Positions 10,256 to 18,773 of a stretch of 64,000 bases of DNA are shown one piece after another; positions within the stretch are counted from its first letter, which is position 1; every line of letters begins with the position of its first letter. Below the pieces are notes generated by a model. The model saw only the letters and a list, made by a program, of their open reading frames with translations, had not been told where the DNA came from and did not search any database. Origin of the DNA: Actinomycetota bacterium (GTDB lineage: Bacteria; Actinomycetota; Actinomycetes; S36-B12; CAIYMF01); assembly GCA_020161245.1 (NCBI GenBank), contig JAIUOK010000010.1, positions 1 to 64,000 of the forward strand, read 5' to 3'. Made by a program: the position numbers and the translations under genes.

Positions 10256-11452
10256 ATGACCGCCACGACCTCCGAGTCCACCTCCCGCCCGCTCCGCCGC
10301 CGCGCCCGCGCCGCCCTGCTCGTCCCGGCGGTGGCCGCCGGGGTGCTGCTGGCGGGATCGCTGGCCGCCGGCGCCACCACGCCCGTCTCGACCACCGCGA
10401 TGATCGTGTGCCTGCGTCCGGGGTCGTCGCTGGTCGCCCGCAACAGCCAGGGCGTCTGCCCGGCGGGCTTCCGGATGGTCAAGGTCATCGGCCAGCGCGG
10501 CCTCACCGGCGCAGCCGGAGCCACCGGAGCCACCGGAGCCCAGGGCGAGCCGGGCGAGCAGGGCGAGCAGGGACCCGCCGGACCGGCGGGCGCAGCTGGC
10601 GCCGCTGGCACCGACGGCTCAGCCGGCGCAGCCGGACTTGACGGCGCGACCGGTCCGCAGGGACCGCAGGGCGTGCCGGGACCGCAAGGCGATCAGGGCC
10701 TCCCCGGCCTGCAGGGTGACCAGGGACCGCAGGGCGATCAGGGCCTCCCCGGCCTGCAGGGTGACCAGGGACCGCAGGGCGAGCAGGGGCCGCAGGGGAC
10801 GTCGGGCGCCACGGGGCTCACCGGGCTCGACGGCGAGCTCGGCCCGCAGGGCGAGCGCGGCGCGACCGGCGAGCAGGGCCCCGCCGGGCCCCAGGGCGAG
10901 CCGGGAGCGACCGGAGAGCAGGGACCCGCCGGCCCGCAGGGCGAGCAAGGCCCGACCGGCCCCCAGGGCGAGCCAGGGGCAGCCGGAGCCACCGGCGCGA
11001 CCGGACCCCAGGGAGAGCAGGGTCCGCAGGGACCTCAGGGCCTCCCCGGCGCGAACGGCACCGGTCCGGCCTGGTTGGACGTCGGCTCAGCGACGAGTTT
11101 CGTCAGCGGCGATGGGCACGTGCTGGTGACAGTGGACCTGCCGGAGGGCGTCTACGCGGTCGCCGCGTCTATCTCCGTGTCCGGTACGAGCGGTCAGGCG
11201 GGAACCGCGGTCCTCACCTGCAGTTGGAGCGCCGGTGGTGACGCAGAGATGTACGGGCCTCAGCCAGCCACGATGAAGGACTCCGAGGCAGACCTGAAGG
11301 ACGATCTGCTGGCGCTGGCTCCCAACGCCGTTGGCGTTGGCTCCGGCGGGGGATCCCTGTCACTCCTGTGTGTGGCCAGCTTCCCCAGTGCGTCGATGAC
11401 GTTGACGGGGACGCTGCTGGCCACGCAGGTGACGTCGGTGACGGTCACCTGA
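10256..11452 (+). CDS. Secreted collagen-like (Gly-X-Y) repeat protein
   Basis: The 398-aa product has a basic N-terminus (RRRAR) followed by a hydrophobic segment (about residues 19-40), a signal peptide or anchor. A short Cys-containing segment (C52 and C68) follows, then roughly 63 consecutive Gly-X-Y triplets from about residue 79 to 268, rich in GPQGEQ, GATGAT and [10 protein letters not shown] non-collagen C-terminal domain of about 130 residues follows (starting [13 protein letters not shown], with Cys residues in VLTCSW and LLCVAS) that could trimerise the stalk as in BclA-type proteins. No sortase motif is seen. No clear ribosome site precedes the ATG. Function is unknown; a surface or adhesive fibre is an inference. 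Confidence 0.8.
   Translation: MTATTSESTSRPLRRRARAALLVPAVAAGVLLAGSLAAGATTPVSTTAMIVCLRPGSSLVARNSQGVCPAGFRMVKVIGQRGLTGAAGATGATGAQGEPGEQGEQGPAGPAGAAGAAGTDGSAGAAGLDGATGPQGPQGVPGPQGDQGLPGLQGDQGPQGDQGLPGLQGDQGPQGEQGPQGTSGATGLTGLDGELGPQGERGATGEQGPAGPQGEPGATGEQGPAGPQGEQGPTGPQGEPGAAGATGATGPQGEQGPQGPQGLPGANGTGPAWLDVGSATSFVSGDGHVLVTVDLPEGVYAVAASISVSGTSGQAGTAVLTCSWSAGGDAEMYGPQPATMKDSEADLKDDLLALAPNAVGVGSGGGSLSLLCVASFPSASMTLTGTLLATQVTSVTVT
10679..10768 (+). repeat. Two 45-bp tandem repeats inside the collagen-like region
   Basis: Positions 10679-10723 and 10724-10768 are nearly identical (one A/G difference seen) and encode [15 protein letters not shown] twice. The phase is a multiple of three codons, so slippage would lengthen or shorten the Gly-X-Y stalk without breaking the frame. 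Confidence 0.85.
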
Positions 11453-11493
11453 GGTCCGTCGACCCCGCACGCCGCCCGATGGGCGGCCCCTCG

Positions 11494-11550
11494 AGCTCCG
11501 GCCGCTCCCCTCCCGGTTCCAGCGCCCCCCGGGACGGGAGCGGCCGAGCT
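11494..11550 (+). terminator. Hairpin after collagen-like gene
   Basis: AGCTC-C-GGCCGCTCCC pairs with GGGAGCGGCC-GAGCT across a 26-nt loop, with a single bulged C, 42 nt after the stop. No U-run follows, as is common in actinobacteria. Confidence 0.5.
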
Positions 11551-11643
11551 GCGTCCGGATACCCCCTCCGGGCATCCACGGGGCGGGACGAGACGTGCGC
11601 CACGCCTCACGTCGCTCGGGCTGCCGGGGCGGCGCGGTAGCCC

Positions 11644-11649
11644 TAGCCT
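11644..11649 (+). promoter_or_regulatory. -10 box of menF (leaderless)
   Basis: TAGCCT ends six bases before the menF GTG and no Shine-Dalgarno is present, so transcription probably begins at the start codon. Confidence 0.5.
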
Positions 11650-11655
11650 TCCCTT

Positions 11656-12963
11656 GTGTCCACTGCGCCGTACGCCGTCCCGGCACCGCCGGCGACCGTA
11701 CGGACGGTCCTGCTCCCGGCGGACCTCGACGCCCGGCCGCTGCTGTCGCTGCTGCCGCGCGGCATCCCGACGACCTCCTGGGTGACCAGCGGCGCCGACG
11801 GCCGCGACGAGGGGCTGGTCGGCTGGGGCGAGGCGGCGCGCGGCGAGTTCGCCGGCGCCGAGCGGTTCTCCCGGGCCCAGCGCTGGTGGCACACCTGGAC
11901 CGACGGCGCCGACGTGCAGGACGAGGTCGGCCTCGCCGGCACCGGGCCGGTCGCGTTCGCGTCGTTCGCCTTCGACGCCGCGCCCGGATCCTCCGTCGTC
12001 GTGGTGCCGCGCGTCGTCGTCGGCCGCCGCGACGGCGTCAGCTGGCTCACCGTCGTGGCCGGCAGCCCGCGCGAGGCCCGCAACGCCCTCGCCGAGACCC
12101 TCGCCGCGCTGCACCACCCGACCGCTGTGCCGGAGGCGCCCGCCGGCGTCGCGTACTCCGAGGGCTCGCTGTCGGTGCCCGACTGGCAGGCGGCGGTGGC
12201 CGAGGCGCTGCAGCGCATCGACGACGGCGAGCTCGACAAGGTGGTGCTCGCCCGCGACGTGGTCGTCACCACCGACGCACCCGTCGACACCCGCTACCTG
12301 CTGACGCGCCTGGCCCAGCGCTACCCGTCGTGCTGGACCTTCATGGTCGACAACATGCTCGGTGCGACGCCGGAGATGCTGGTGCGGCGCGTCGGCGACA
12401 CCGTCACCAGCCGGGTGCTCGCGGGCACGATGCGCCGCTCGAGCAACGCGGCGTCCGACGCGTCGCTGGCCGAGGCCCTGCTCGACTCCGCCAAGGACCA
12501 CGCCGAGCACGCCTACGCCGTCCAGTCGGTCGCGCTCGCGCTCGCCGCCCACTGCACCGACCTCGACGTCCCTCCGACGCCGAGCCTGCTGCGCCTGGCC
12601 AACGTGCAGCACCTGGCCACCGACGTCCGCGGCGCCCTCGCCGACGGCGCCCCCGCGCTGGCGCTGGCCGCCTCGCTGCACCCCACGGCGGCGGTCTGCG
12701 GCACGCCCACCGAGCGCGCCTTCTCGCTCATCCGCGAGCTCGAGGGCATGGACCGCGGCCGCTACGCCGGGCCCGTGGGCTGGATCGACTCCCGTGGTGA
12801 CGGCGAGTTCGGCATCGCACTGCGTTGCGCCTCCGTCGAGGCCGACGACCGCCTGCGCCTCTACGCCGGCGTGGGCCTGGTGTCGGGTTCCGACCCCGAG
12901 TCCGAGCTCGCCGAGACCGTGGCCAAGCTCGTCGCCATGCGGGACGCCCTCGAGTCGGACTAG
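11656..12963 (+). CDS. menF: Isochorismate synthase
   Basis: It converts chorismate to isochorismate, the first committed step of menaquinone synthesis. The 435-aa protein has the chorismate-binding C-terminal domain with DKVVLARDV, MLGATPEML, LAGTMRR, a KDHAEHAYAV helix, SLHPTAAVCGTP and GWIDSRGDGEFGIALR. The GTG at 11656 is chosen because a -10 box directly precedes it. The stop TAG overlaps the menD stop on the other strand within a CTAG palindrome. The neighbouring men genes support MenF rather than a siderophore EntC role. Confidence 0.9.
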   Translation: MSTAPYAVPAPPATVRTVLLPADLDARPLLSLLPRGIPTTSWVTSGADGRDEGLVGWGEAARGEFAGAERFSRAQRWWHTWTDGADVQDEVGLAGTGPVAFASFAFDAAPGSSVVVVPRVVVGRRDGVSWLTVVAGSPREARNALAETLAALHHPTAVPEAPAGVAYSEGSLSVPDWQAAVAEALQRIDDGELDKVVLARDVVVTTDAPVDTRYLLTRLAQRYPSCWTFMVDNMLGATPEMLVRRVGDTVTSRVLAGTMRRSSNAASDASLAEALLDSAKDHAEHAYAVQSVALALAAHCTDLDVPPTPSLLRLANVQHLATDVRGALADGAPALALAASLHPTAAVCGTPTERAFSLIRELEGMDRGRYAGPVGWIDSRGDGEFGIALRCASVEADDRLRLYAGVGLVSGSDPESELAETVAKLVAMRDALESD

Positions 12964-14828
12964 GCGGGCTCAGCCGGGCCGTCGAGGTCGTCGAGGTCGA
13001 CCAGTGCAGCGCTGACCTCCGCCTGGATCTCCTTGAGCAGCGCGGCCTCGGACTCGCGGTCGCCGACCTTGGCGATGACGACGCGGACGCCGCCCGACGC
13101 GGTCGCGTCGTCGATGGCGTCCACCAGAGCAGCCACGTCGGTGACCGTGCGGACATGGTCGACGGCGGCCGCCTTGGCGACAGCCTCGAGGTCGAGGCCG
13201 AGAGGCGTGCCGAACACGCGCTCGAAGTGCTCCGTGCCCTGCTGCTCGAGCTGGCCGAAGATGCCGCCGCCGTCGTTGTCGACGACGACGATCACGAGGT
13301 CGGGCCGGGGCTCGTCGTCGCCGACGATCAGGCCGTTGTGGTCGTGCAGGAACGCGAGGTCGCCGAGCAGCGCGTACGCCGTGCCGCCGGTGACCGTGAC
13401 GACCTCGGCCATGCCCTCGTCATCGACGTGGACGGTGGAGCGCGGGGTCTGGTGCGCGAGGGCTGCTCCCCACGCCGTCGACACGAGGCCGTCGATGCCC
13501 GAGGCGCCGCGGTTGCCGATGACGAACGGCGCGTCGTCGCCCTCGCGCACGCGTGCGAACGACTCGAGGTGGCGCACGGGCCACGACGAAGCCGCGAGCA
13601 GGAGCGCGCTCGAGTCGAGCACGTCCCAGAGCGTGCGTGCGACGTCGGGGCCGGTGAGCCCCGCGGCGTCGTCGAGACGCTTGCTGATGGCGGCGTCCGC
13701 GCGGGCGTCGGCCGCCAGCCACTCGTCGAGCCACGAGTCGTCGTAGAGCTCGTACTCCCCCGGCGGCTCCGGCACGACGCCGACGAACACGGTGGCGTTG
13801 CGCGTGGGGTCGGGGCGCTGCAGCGCCTGACGGTCGTCGGCGACGACGACGAGCGGCGCCTCGCGCACGAGCCTGAGCACCGAGCGCGACAGGCCCGGCC
13901 GCCCGACGCAGACGACGATCTCGGGCGCGTGCTCCTCGGCGAAGACGGCGTCGGCGAGCAGCAGCGGGCCGTGGGCCAGCGTGGTGTCGCCGCCCCGGGC
14001 GTTGCCCGACGGCTCGGAGACGAGCGGCCAGCCGCAGGCCTCGGCGAGCGCGATCGCGGCGTCGCTAGCCTCGACGTCGGGCACGTCGCCGACGACCACC
14101 ACGCCGCGGCTGGGCACGAGCTCGGCGGGCGAGGCGTCCGGGCCGGCGATGAGCGCCAGGATCTCGTCGAGCGGCTGCGCGGCCGCCATGGCCAGCCGGG
14201 CGTCGACCGCGACGGGCATGCGGTCCTCGTCGACCGCGCCCGGCTCGGCCAGCCCCAGGGGCTCGACCCACGACGGCTCGCCGTCGGGCACGAGCGGGTC
14301 GCGGAAGGCGACGTTGAGGTGCACCGGGCCGGACGCGCCGGGCTCCGTCGCCACCGACACCGCTCGGGCGACCACCGAGCGCCAGTAGCGCACCTGCCCC
14401 GGGCGGGCCTCGGCGACCGCGACCTCGTGCGCCCAGCGGACCGTGGCGCCGAAGACCTTCACCTGGTCGACGGTCTGGTGCGCGCCGGTGTCGCGGAGCT
14501 CGGCCGGGCGGTCGGCGGTGATCGCCATGACCGGCACGCCCGCGAACTGCGCCTCCACGAGGGCGGGCATGAGGTTGGCCACCGCGGTGCCGCTCGTCGT
14601 CACGACGGCGACGGGCTCCTTGGCCACCTTCGCCAGCCCGAGCGCGACGAAGCCGGCGCTGCGCTCGTCGACGCGCACGTGCAGGCGCAGGTCCTCGCGC
14701 GCGTCGGCCTCGGCCAGCGCGATCGCGAGCGCGGCGCTGCGGCTGCCGGGCGCGAGCACGACCTCGGTGACGCCGTTGGCGACAAGCTCGTCGACGATCA
14801 CCCTCGCCATCGCGGTGCTGGGGTTCAC
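12960..14828 (-). CDS. menD: SEPHCHC synthase (thiamine-diphosphate enzyme)
   Basis: MenD joins 2-oxoglutarate-derived succinic semialdehyde to isochorismate. The N-terminal pyrimidine-binding domain shows VVLAPGSRSAALA and TTSGTAVANLMPAL; the C-terminal domain carries the TPP/Mg motif starting GDLAFLHDHNG and ending DNDGGGIFGQLEQQ. Length from the GTG at 14828 is 622 aa. That start overlaps the menC stop as GTGA, so menC and menD form one minus-strand unit with menC first. The 3' end is convergent with menF, sharing the CTAG tetranucleotide. Confidence 0.94.
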   Translation of the reverse strand: MNPSTAMARVIVDELVANGVTEVVLAPGSRSAALAIALAEADAREDLRLHVRVDERSAGFVALGLAKVAKEPVAVVTTSGTAVANLMPALVEAQFAGVPVMAITADRPAELRDTGAHQTVDQVKVFGATVRWAHEVAVAEARPGQVRYWRSVVARAVSVATEPGASGPVHLNVAFRDPLVPDGEPSWVEPLGLAEPGAVDEDRMPVAVDARLAMAAAQPLDEILALIAGPDASPAELVPSRGVVVVGDVPDVEASDAAIALAEACGWPLVSEPSGNARGGDTTLAHGPLLLADAVFAEEHAPEIVVCVGRPGLSRSVLRLVREAPLVVVADDRQALQRPDPTRNATVFVGVVPEPPGEYELYDDSWLDEWLAADARADAAISKRLDDAAGLTGPDVARTLWDVLDSSALLLAASSWPVRHLESFARVREGDDAPFVIGNRGASGIDGLVSTAWGAALAHQTPRSTVHVDDEGMAEVVTVTGGTAYALLGDLAFLHDHNGLIVGDDEPRPDLVIVVVDNDGGGIFGQLEQQGTEHFERVFGTPLGLDLEAVAKAAAVDHVRTVTDVAALVDAIDDATASGGVRVVIAKVGDRESEAALLKEIQAEVSAALVDLDDLDGPAEPA

Positions 14829-15853
14829 GCGGGTCCTCCCTCGAGCAGATCGGCGCACCGGGCCAGCCGGTCGAGCCACCACCGCCGGCGGTCGTCGTCG
14901 ATGCGGGCGGCGGCCGCGGCCAGCGCCGCGTCGTCGGGCAGCGGGCGCACGACCGACAGTCTGCCGTCCTCCGGCACCAGCGTGCGCGCGACGGTGTCGG
15001 CGGCGAGCAGCCGGCCGGTGCCGAGGCCGCACGCATGGTCGAGCTGCGGCAGCGACGCCGCGAGCGCGAGGCCGGACGCGAGGCCGACGCTGGAGTCGAG
15101 CGAGGAGCTCACCACGGCCGGGAGGCCGAGGAGCCCGGCGACCACGAGCGCGGGCCGCACCCCGCCGAGCGGGATCGACTTGAGCACCACGACGTCGGCG
15201 GCCGCACGGATCCGCTCGACGACGGCGTCGTCGATGCGGCCCGCGAGCCGCACGCCCTCGTCGACCGCGACGGGCACCGACGACCGCGACCGCACCTCGG
15301 CCAGCTCGTCGAGGCCGGCGCAGGGCTGCTCGGCGTACTCGAGGCCGAGAGCCACGTCGTCGAGCACCTCGAGGCGCTCGACGGCGTCGTCGACCGACCA
15401 GGCGCCGTTGACGTCGATCCGAATCCGGCCCTCGGCGGCCCCCGCGTCGTCGAGCGACTCGCGCACGGCAGCGACCCGGGCGACGTCGTCGGCGAACTGC
15501 TGGCCGCGCTCGGCGACCTTCACCTTGATCGTGGTGCAGCCGTCGACGGCGACGGCGTCGAGGACCAGCTGCGCGGCCTGGTCGGCCGGAAGGGCGGGCA
15601 CGATCGCGTTGACCGGCACGGCCGCGCGGACCGGCTCCGGCCAGTCGCCGCGCGCCTGCTCGAGGGCGGCCGCGAGCCAGCGGGAGGCGGCGGCGTCGTC
15701 GTACTCCGGGAAGGGCGCCCACTCGCCCCAGCCGTCGGCGATGCGCAGCAGAACGCCCTCGCGCACCTCGGTGCCGCGGAAGCGGCGGGTCAGCGGGAGC
15801 GCGAACGGGACGGCGTCGTCGATCCTCACCCGAGCCCGCTCACGAGGGCGCAC
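14825..15853 (-). CDS. menC: o-Succinylbenzoate synthase
   Basis: This enolase-superfamily dehydratase makes o-succinylbenzoate from SHCHC. Catalytic motifs are present in order: TTIKVKVAE (Lys pair), RIDVNGAWS (metal Asp), YAEQPC (metal Glu), PVAVDEGVR (metal Asp) and VVLKSIPLGG (second catalytic Lys). The product is 342 aa from the third of three consecutive in-frame GTGs (15853), chosen for an 8-nt spacing from a GAGG ribosome site; the two upstream GTGs are equally open. It is divergent from menE with 82 nt between. Confidence 0.92.
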   Translation of the reverse strand: MRPRERARVRIDDAVPFALPLTRRFRGTEVREGVLLRIADGWGEWAPFPEYDDAAASRWLAAALEQARGDWPEPVRAAVPVNAIVPALPADQAAQLVLDAVAVDGCTTIKVKVAERGQQFADDVARVAAVRESLDDAGAAEGRIRIDVNGAWSVDDAVERLEVLDDVALGLEYAEQPCAGLDELAEVRSRSSVPVAVDEGVRLAGRIDDAVVERIRAAADVVVLKSIPLGGVRPALVVAGLLGLPAVVSSSLDSSVGLASGLALAASLPQLDHACGLGTGRLLAADTVARTLVPEDGRLSVVRPLPDDAALAAAAARIDDDRRRWWLDRLARCADLLEGGPA

Positions 15854-15922
15854 CACCACGACCTCGCCTGGCGGACGAGGTGCCGGAGGCGGTCTCGGGT
15901 GCTGGGCTCCACGGGTCAACCC

Positions 15923-15928
15923 TAGGCT
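15923..15928 (+). promoter_or_regulatory. -10 box of menE (leaderless)
   Basis: TAGGCT ends seven bases before the menE GTG, with no ribosome site between them. Confidence 0.5.
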
Positions 15929-15935
15929 GCACGGC

Positions 15936-17099
15936 GTGGGCGAGCGCGGCGTGCGGCTGGTGCGGGCGGCTCCCGGCGCGGCCGGCGCCGAGGCGCTGCT
16001 CGAGCTGCTCCCCGCCGCCCTCGCCGGCGACGGGCCGGCGGTGGCGATCGCGCCCGACGGCGACGACGAGGTCGCCGGTGCAGCCCGCGCGGCGGTGCTC
16101 CCCGACGACGCGATGACGGTCGACGCCGACGTGGCCCTGATCGTGGCGACGAGCGGCTCGACCGGCTCGCCCCGCGGCGTCCTGCTGCCCGGCCCGGCGC
16201 TGCTGGCCTCCGCGCGGGCGACCGAGGAGCGCCTCGGCGGCCCGGCCGCGTGGAGCCTCTGCCTGCCGGTCACCTCCATCGGCGGCCTCATGGTGCTGGT
16301 GCGCTCGCTGGTGGCCGGCACGGAGCCCGAGGTGCTGGCCAGCATCGGCGGCGCTGCGCCCTTCTCCCCCGCGGCGTTCGCCGCCGCCACGTGGCGGCTC
16401 GACCCGAGCGTGCCCGCGGTGACGTCCGTCGTCCCGGCCCAGGCCGCCCGGCTGCTCGACGACCCCGAGGGCCGCGCGGCGCTGCAGGCCTACGACGCCG
16501 TGCTCGTGGGCGGCGGCCGGCTCTCGTCGTCGTTGCGCGGACGGGTGCTCGAGGCGCACGTGGCGGCGGTATCGACGTACGGCATGACCGAGACGTGCGG
16601 CGGCCTGGTGTACGACGGCATCCCCCTGCCCGGCGCTGACGCCGCGATCGTGGAGCCGGACGCCGACGGCGTGGGCCGCGTGAGCCTCGGCGGCCCGATG
16701 GTGGCCCGCGGGTACGTCGGCGATCCTGCGCCGTCGTCGTTCGGCGGCGGGCGGCTCCTCACCCAGGACCTCGGGCGCGTGGTCGACGGCGTCCTCGAGG
16801 TGCTCGGCCGCGCCGACGACGTGGTGCAGGTGGGCGGCGTCAACGTCGCGGTCTCGGCTGTCGAGGATGCCCTCGTGCCCCCGGCCCGCGAGGCGGTGGT
16901 GCTCGCGGCACCGGACGAGACGTGGGGCGCGCGGCTCACGGCGTACGTCGTCGACGGGCCCGCCGACGACGACCTCGCCGCTGCCGTGTCGTCGCGGCTC
17001 GGCCGCGCTGCGGTGCCGCGCGCGTGGGTGCGGCTCGACTCGCTGCCGCTGCTGGCCAACGGCAAGCCCGACCGCGGAGCGCTGCGCCGCCTGGGCTAG
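15936..17099 (+). CDS. menE: o-Succinylbenzoate-CoA ligase
   Basis: This ANL-family enzyme adenylates o-succinylbenzoate and transfers it to CoA. Visible motifs are the P-loop VATSGSTGSPRGV, the A5 motif STYGMTETCGG, LLTQDLGRV and the C-terminal catalytic Lys in LANGKPDRGALRRLG. At 387 aa it is short for the superfamily because the N-terminal subdomain is abbreviated, as is normal for actinobacterial MenE. The start is set by the -10 box immediately upstream. Confidence 0.93.
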   Translation: MGERGVRLVRAAPGAAGAEALLELLPAALAGDGPAVAIAPDGDDEVAGAARAAVLPDDAMTVDADVALIVATSGSTGSPRGVLLPGPALLASARATEERLGGPAAWSLCLPVTSIGGLMVLVRSLVAGTEPEVLASIGGAAPFSPAAFAAATWRLDPSVPAVTSVVPAQAARLLDDPEGRAALQAYDAVLVGGGRLSSSLRGRVLEAHVAAVSTYGMTETCGGLVYDGIPLPGADAAIVEPDADGVGRVSLGGPMVARGYVGDPAPSSFGGGRLLTQDLGRVVDGVLEVLGRADDVVQVGGVNVAVSAVEDALVPPAREAVVLAAPDETWGARLTAYVVDGPADDDLAAAVSSRLGRAAVPRAWVRLDSLPLLANGKPDRGALRRLG

Positions 17100-17206
17100 G
17101 GGGCGGGGGGCCGCACCGGCCGTGTCGGACGCAGAGGGGCGGTGCACGGAGGACGGCGGCTCTGCGTCGCCGTGAGCCGCCGGGCTGCGCCCGGATCGTG
17201 AGCGCC

Positions 17207-17212
17207 TAGGAT
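17207..17212 (+). promoter_or_regulatory. -10 box of menA (leaderless)
   Basis: TAGGAT ends eight bases before the menA GTG; no ribosome site is seen. Confidence 0.45.
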
Positions 17213-17220
17213 CGCCGCTC

Positions 17221-18270
17221 GTGGCGACGTTCGGTCAGTGGGTGCAGGGCGCCCGTCCGCGCACCCTGCCCGCCGCCGTCGCCCCCGTCCTCGTCGGAGC
17301 CGCCGCAGCCTGGTGGCTCCTCGGACGGTTCCTCACCGACCCGGACCGCGAGGCCCTGTCGTCAGCGGCTGCCGGCCTGGCGAGCAGCGGTGGCGGATGG
17401 ACCGTCCTGGTGGGCACTGGCGCCGTCTCGTCGTACTCGTCGTCGGGCCCGGTGCCGCTCCCTCCCGCTGCGGACACGCCGCTCGCCTTCGCGGTGCGCG
17501 TGCTGCTGGCGCTGGTCGTCGCGCTGGCGCTGCAGATCGGCGTCAACTACGCCAACGACTACTCCGACGGCATCCGCGGCACCGACGAGGCGCGTGTCGG
17601 CCCCGTCCGGCTGGTGGGCCAGAAGCTGGCATCGCCGCGCTCGGTCAAGGTCGCAGCATTCGCGTGCTTCGGCGTCGCGGCGCTGGCGGGCCTCGCCCTC
17701 GTCGTGATGACGCAGGCGTGGTGGCTGCTGCTGGTGGGTGCGGCCGCGATCGTCGCCGCGTGGTTCTACACCGGCGGCCCGAGCCCCTATGGCTACGCCG
17801 GGCTCGGCGAGGTGTTCGTCTTCGTCTTCTTCGGCCTCGTGGCCGTGATGGGCACGACCTACGTGCTCGCCCTGCAGCTCACCGGGCTCGCGCTCGCGGG
17901 CGGCATCGCCTGCGGATCGCTGTCGGTGGCGATCCTGCTGGCGAACAACCTGCGCGACATCCCCACCGACGCGGTGTCGGGCAAGCGCACGCTCGCCGTG
18001 CGCCTCGGCGACGCCCGCACGCGCACCGGCTACATCGCTGCGCTGGCGGTGCCGTTCGTCGTCGCCGGTGTCCTGGCGCTCACGACCACGCCGTGGACGC
18101 TGCTGGCGCTGGTGGCGCTGCCGCTGGCCGCAGCGCCCGCCCGCACGGTCCGGCAGGGCGCACTGGGCCGTGACCTCGTGCCCGTGCTCGCCGGCACCGG
18201 CCGCCTGCTGCTGGTCTACGCCGTCCTGCTCGCGGCCGGCATCGTCGTCGGCTGGTCCCTCGCCGGCTGA
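17221..18270 (+). CDS. menA: 1,4-Dihydroxy-2-naphthoate polyprenyltransferase
   Basis: This UbiA-family membrane enzyme attaches the polyprenyl chain to DHNA. The 349-aa product has about nine hydrophobic helices, the prenyl-diphosphate/Mg motif VNYANDYSDGIRGTDE and the second Asp-rich loop NNLRDIPTDAVSGKRTLAVRLG. Between the first helix (ending near residue 36) and the second (near 90) there is a polar Ser/Gly-rich insert of about 50 residues that most MenA proteins lack. It is followed by a hairpin terminator and convergent genes. Confidence 0.93.
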   Translation: MATFGQWVQGARPRTLPAAVAPVLVGAAAAWWLLGRFLTDPDREALSSAAAGLASSGGGWTVLVGTGAVSSYSSSGPVPLPPAADTPLAFAVRVLLALVVALALQIGVNYANDYSDGIRGTDEARVGPVRLVGQKLASPRSVKVAAFACFGVAALAGLALVVMTQAWWLLLVGAAAIVAAWFYTGGPSPYGYAGLGEVFVFVFFGLVAVMGTTYVLALQLTGLALAGGIACGSLSVAILLANNLRDIPTDAVSGKRTLAVRLGDARTRTGYIAALAVPFVVAGVLALTTTPWTLLALVALPLAAAPARTVRQGALGRDLVPVLAGTGRLLLVYAVLLAAGIVVGWSLAG

Positions 18271-18282
18271 GGTACCTGCTGT

Positions 18283-18322
18283 GGATGGCTGAGCGACGTC
18301 TCTAGCCGTCGCTCACCCATCC
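18283..18322. terminator. Bidirectional hairpin terminator between menA and DUF4229 gene
   Basis: GGATGG-CT-GAGCGACG pairs with CGTCGCTC-AC-CCATCC around an 8-nt loop. It starts 12 nt after the menA stop and ends 13 nt before the end of the convergent gene, so it can serve both. Confidence 0.7.
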
Positions 18323-18335
18323 AGAGCGGTAAGAG

Positions 18336-18749
18336 TCAGGGCTTGTCGTCGTGGGGGGCGAACTCGTCGAGGTCGTCGTCGGCGGGGATGCCGGGCTTCG
18401 ACGGGGCAGGTGACGGTGCGCCGCCTGCTGCGCCGTCGACGAGGTCGTCCTCCTTGGACGCCGACGCCTCGATGCGGCTGTTGACCTTCTGGACGGCGCC
18501 GACGACGCCGCCCGCGGCGGCCTCCCGGCTGCGGTCGAGCACGAAGATCGACACGATGCCCGAGATGAGGAACGCGAACAGCAGCAGCCACATGGGGTCG
18601 CGCAGGCCGAGAAGGTAGAGGACGGCGGCGGTGCCGATGAGCACCAGCACGCGCTGCAGCGTGTAGACGAGGACGGGGTGCGCGCCCCGGCGTGCGGGCT
18701 GCGCCTCGGCGGGCTCCGGCTCGGCGGCCGGGGTGACGTCGTCGCTCAC
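18336..18749 (-). CDS. DUF4229-type small membrane protein
   Basis: The 137-aa product has an acidic/proline N-terminus, two closely spaced hydrophobic helices (VLVYTLQRVLVLIGTAAVLY and MWLLLFAFLISGIVSIFVL) and a charged cytoplasmic-type tail (KEDDLVDG, DDDLDEFAPHDDKP). This arrangement and the place next to menA match DUF4229 proteins of actinobacteria, whose role is unknown. The GTG at 18749 is preferred over one at 18758 because the latter falls inside a TACGGT -10 box; the shorter start is seven bases downstream of it. Confidence 0.65.
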   Translation of the reverse strand: MSDDVTPAAEPEPAEAQPARRGAHPVLVYTLQRVLVLIGTAAVLYLLGLRDPMWLLLFAFLISGIVSIFVLDRSREAAAGGVVGAVQKVNSRIEASASKEDDLVDGAAGGAPSPAPSKPGIPADDDLDEFAPHDDKP

Positions 18750-18756
18750 GGGTTCC

Positions 18757-18762
18757 ACCGTA
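18757..18762 (-). promoter_or_regulatory. -10 box of the DUF4229 gene (leaderless)
   Basis: Read on the minus strand, TACGGT ends seven bases before the GTG at 18749. Confidence 0.45.
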
Positions 18763-18773
18763 CGTCGGCGCCG

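Noticed and set aside
9670-10641. Plus-strand frame across the nuoA-collagen intergenic region
   Set aside because: Arg/Pro/Gly-rich with no motifs, and it runs out of frame into the collagen-like gene.
10679-10768. Tandem repeats considered as a CRISPR array
   Set aside because: The repeats abut without spacers and encode Gly-X-Y codons; no cas genes are present.
10619-10992. Minus-strand open frames opposite the collagen-like repeats
   Set aside because: They are repeats of the antisense Gly-X-Y codons (Pro/Ser/Gly-rich) with no start signals.
12825-15900. Very long plus-strand open frame upstream of and in frame with menE
   Set aside because: It is antisense to menD and menC; recognisable MenE sequence starts only at 15936, where a -10 box also lies.
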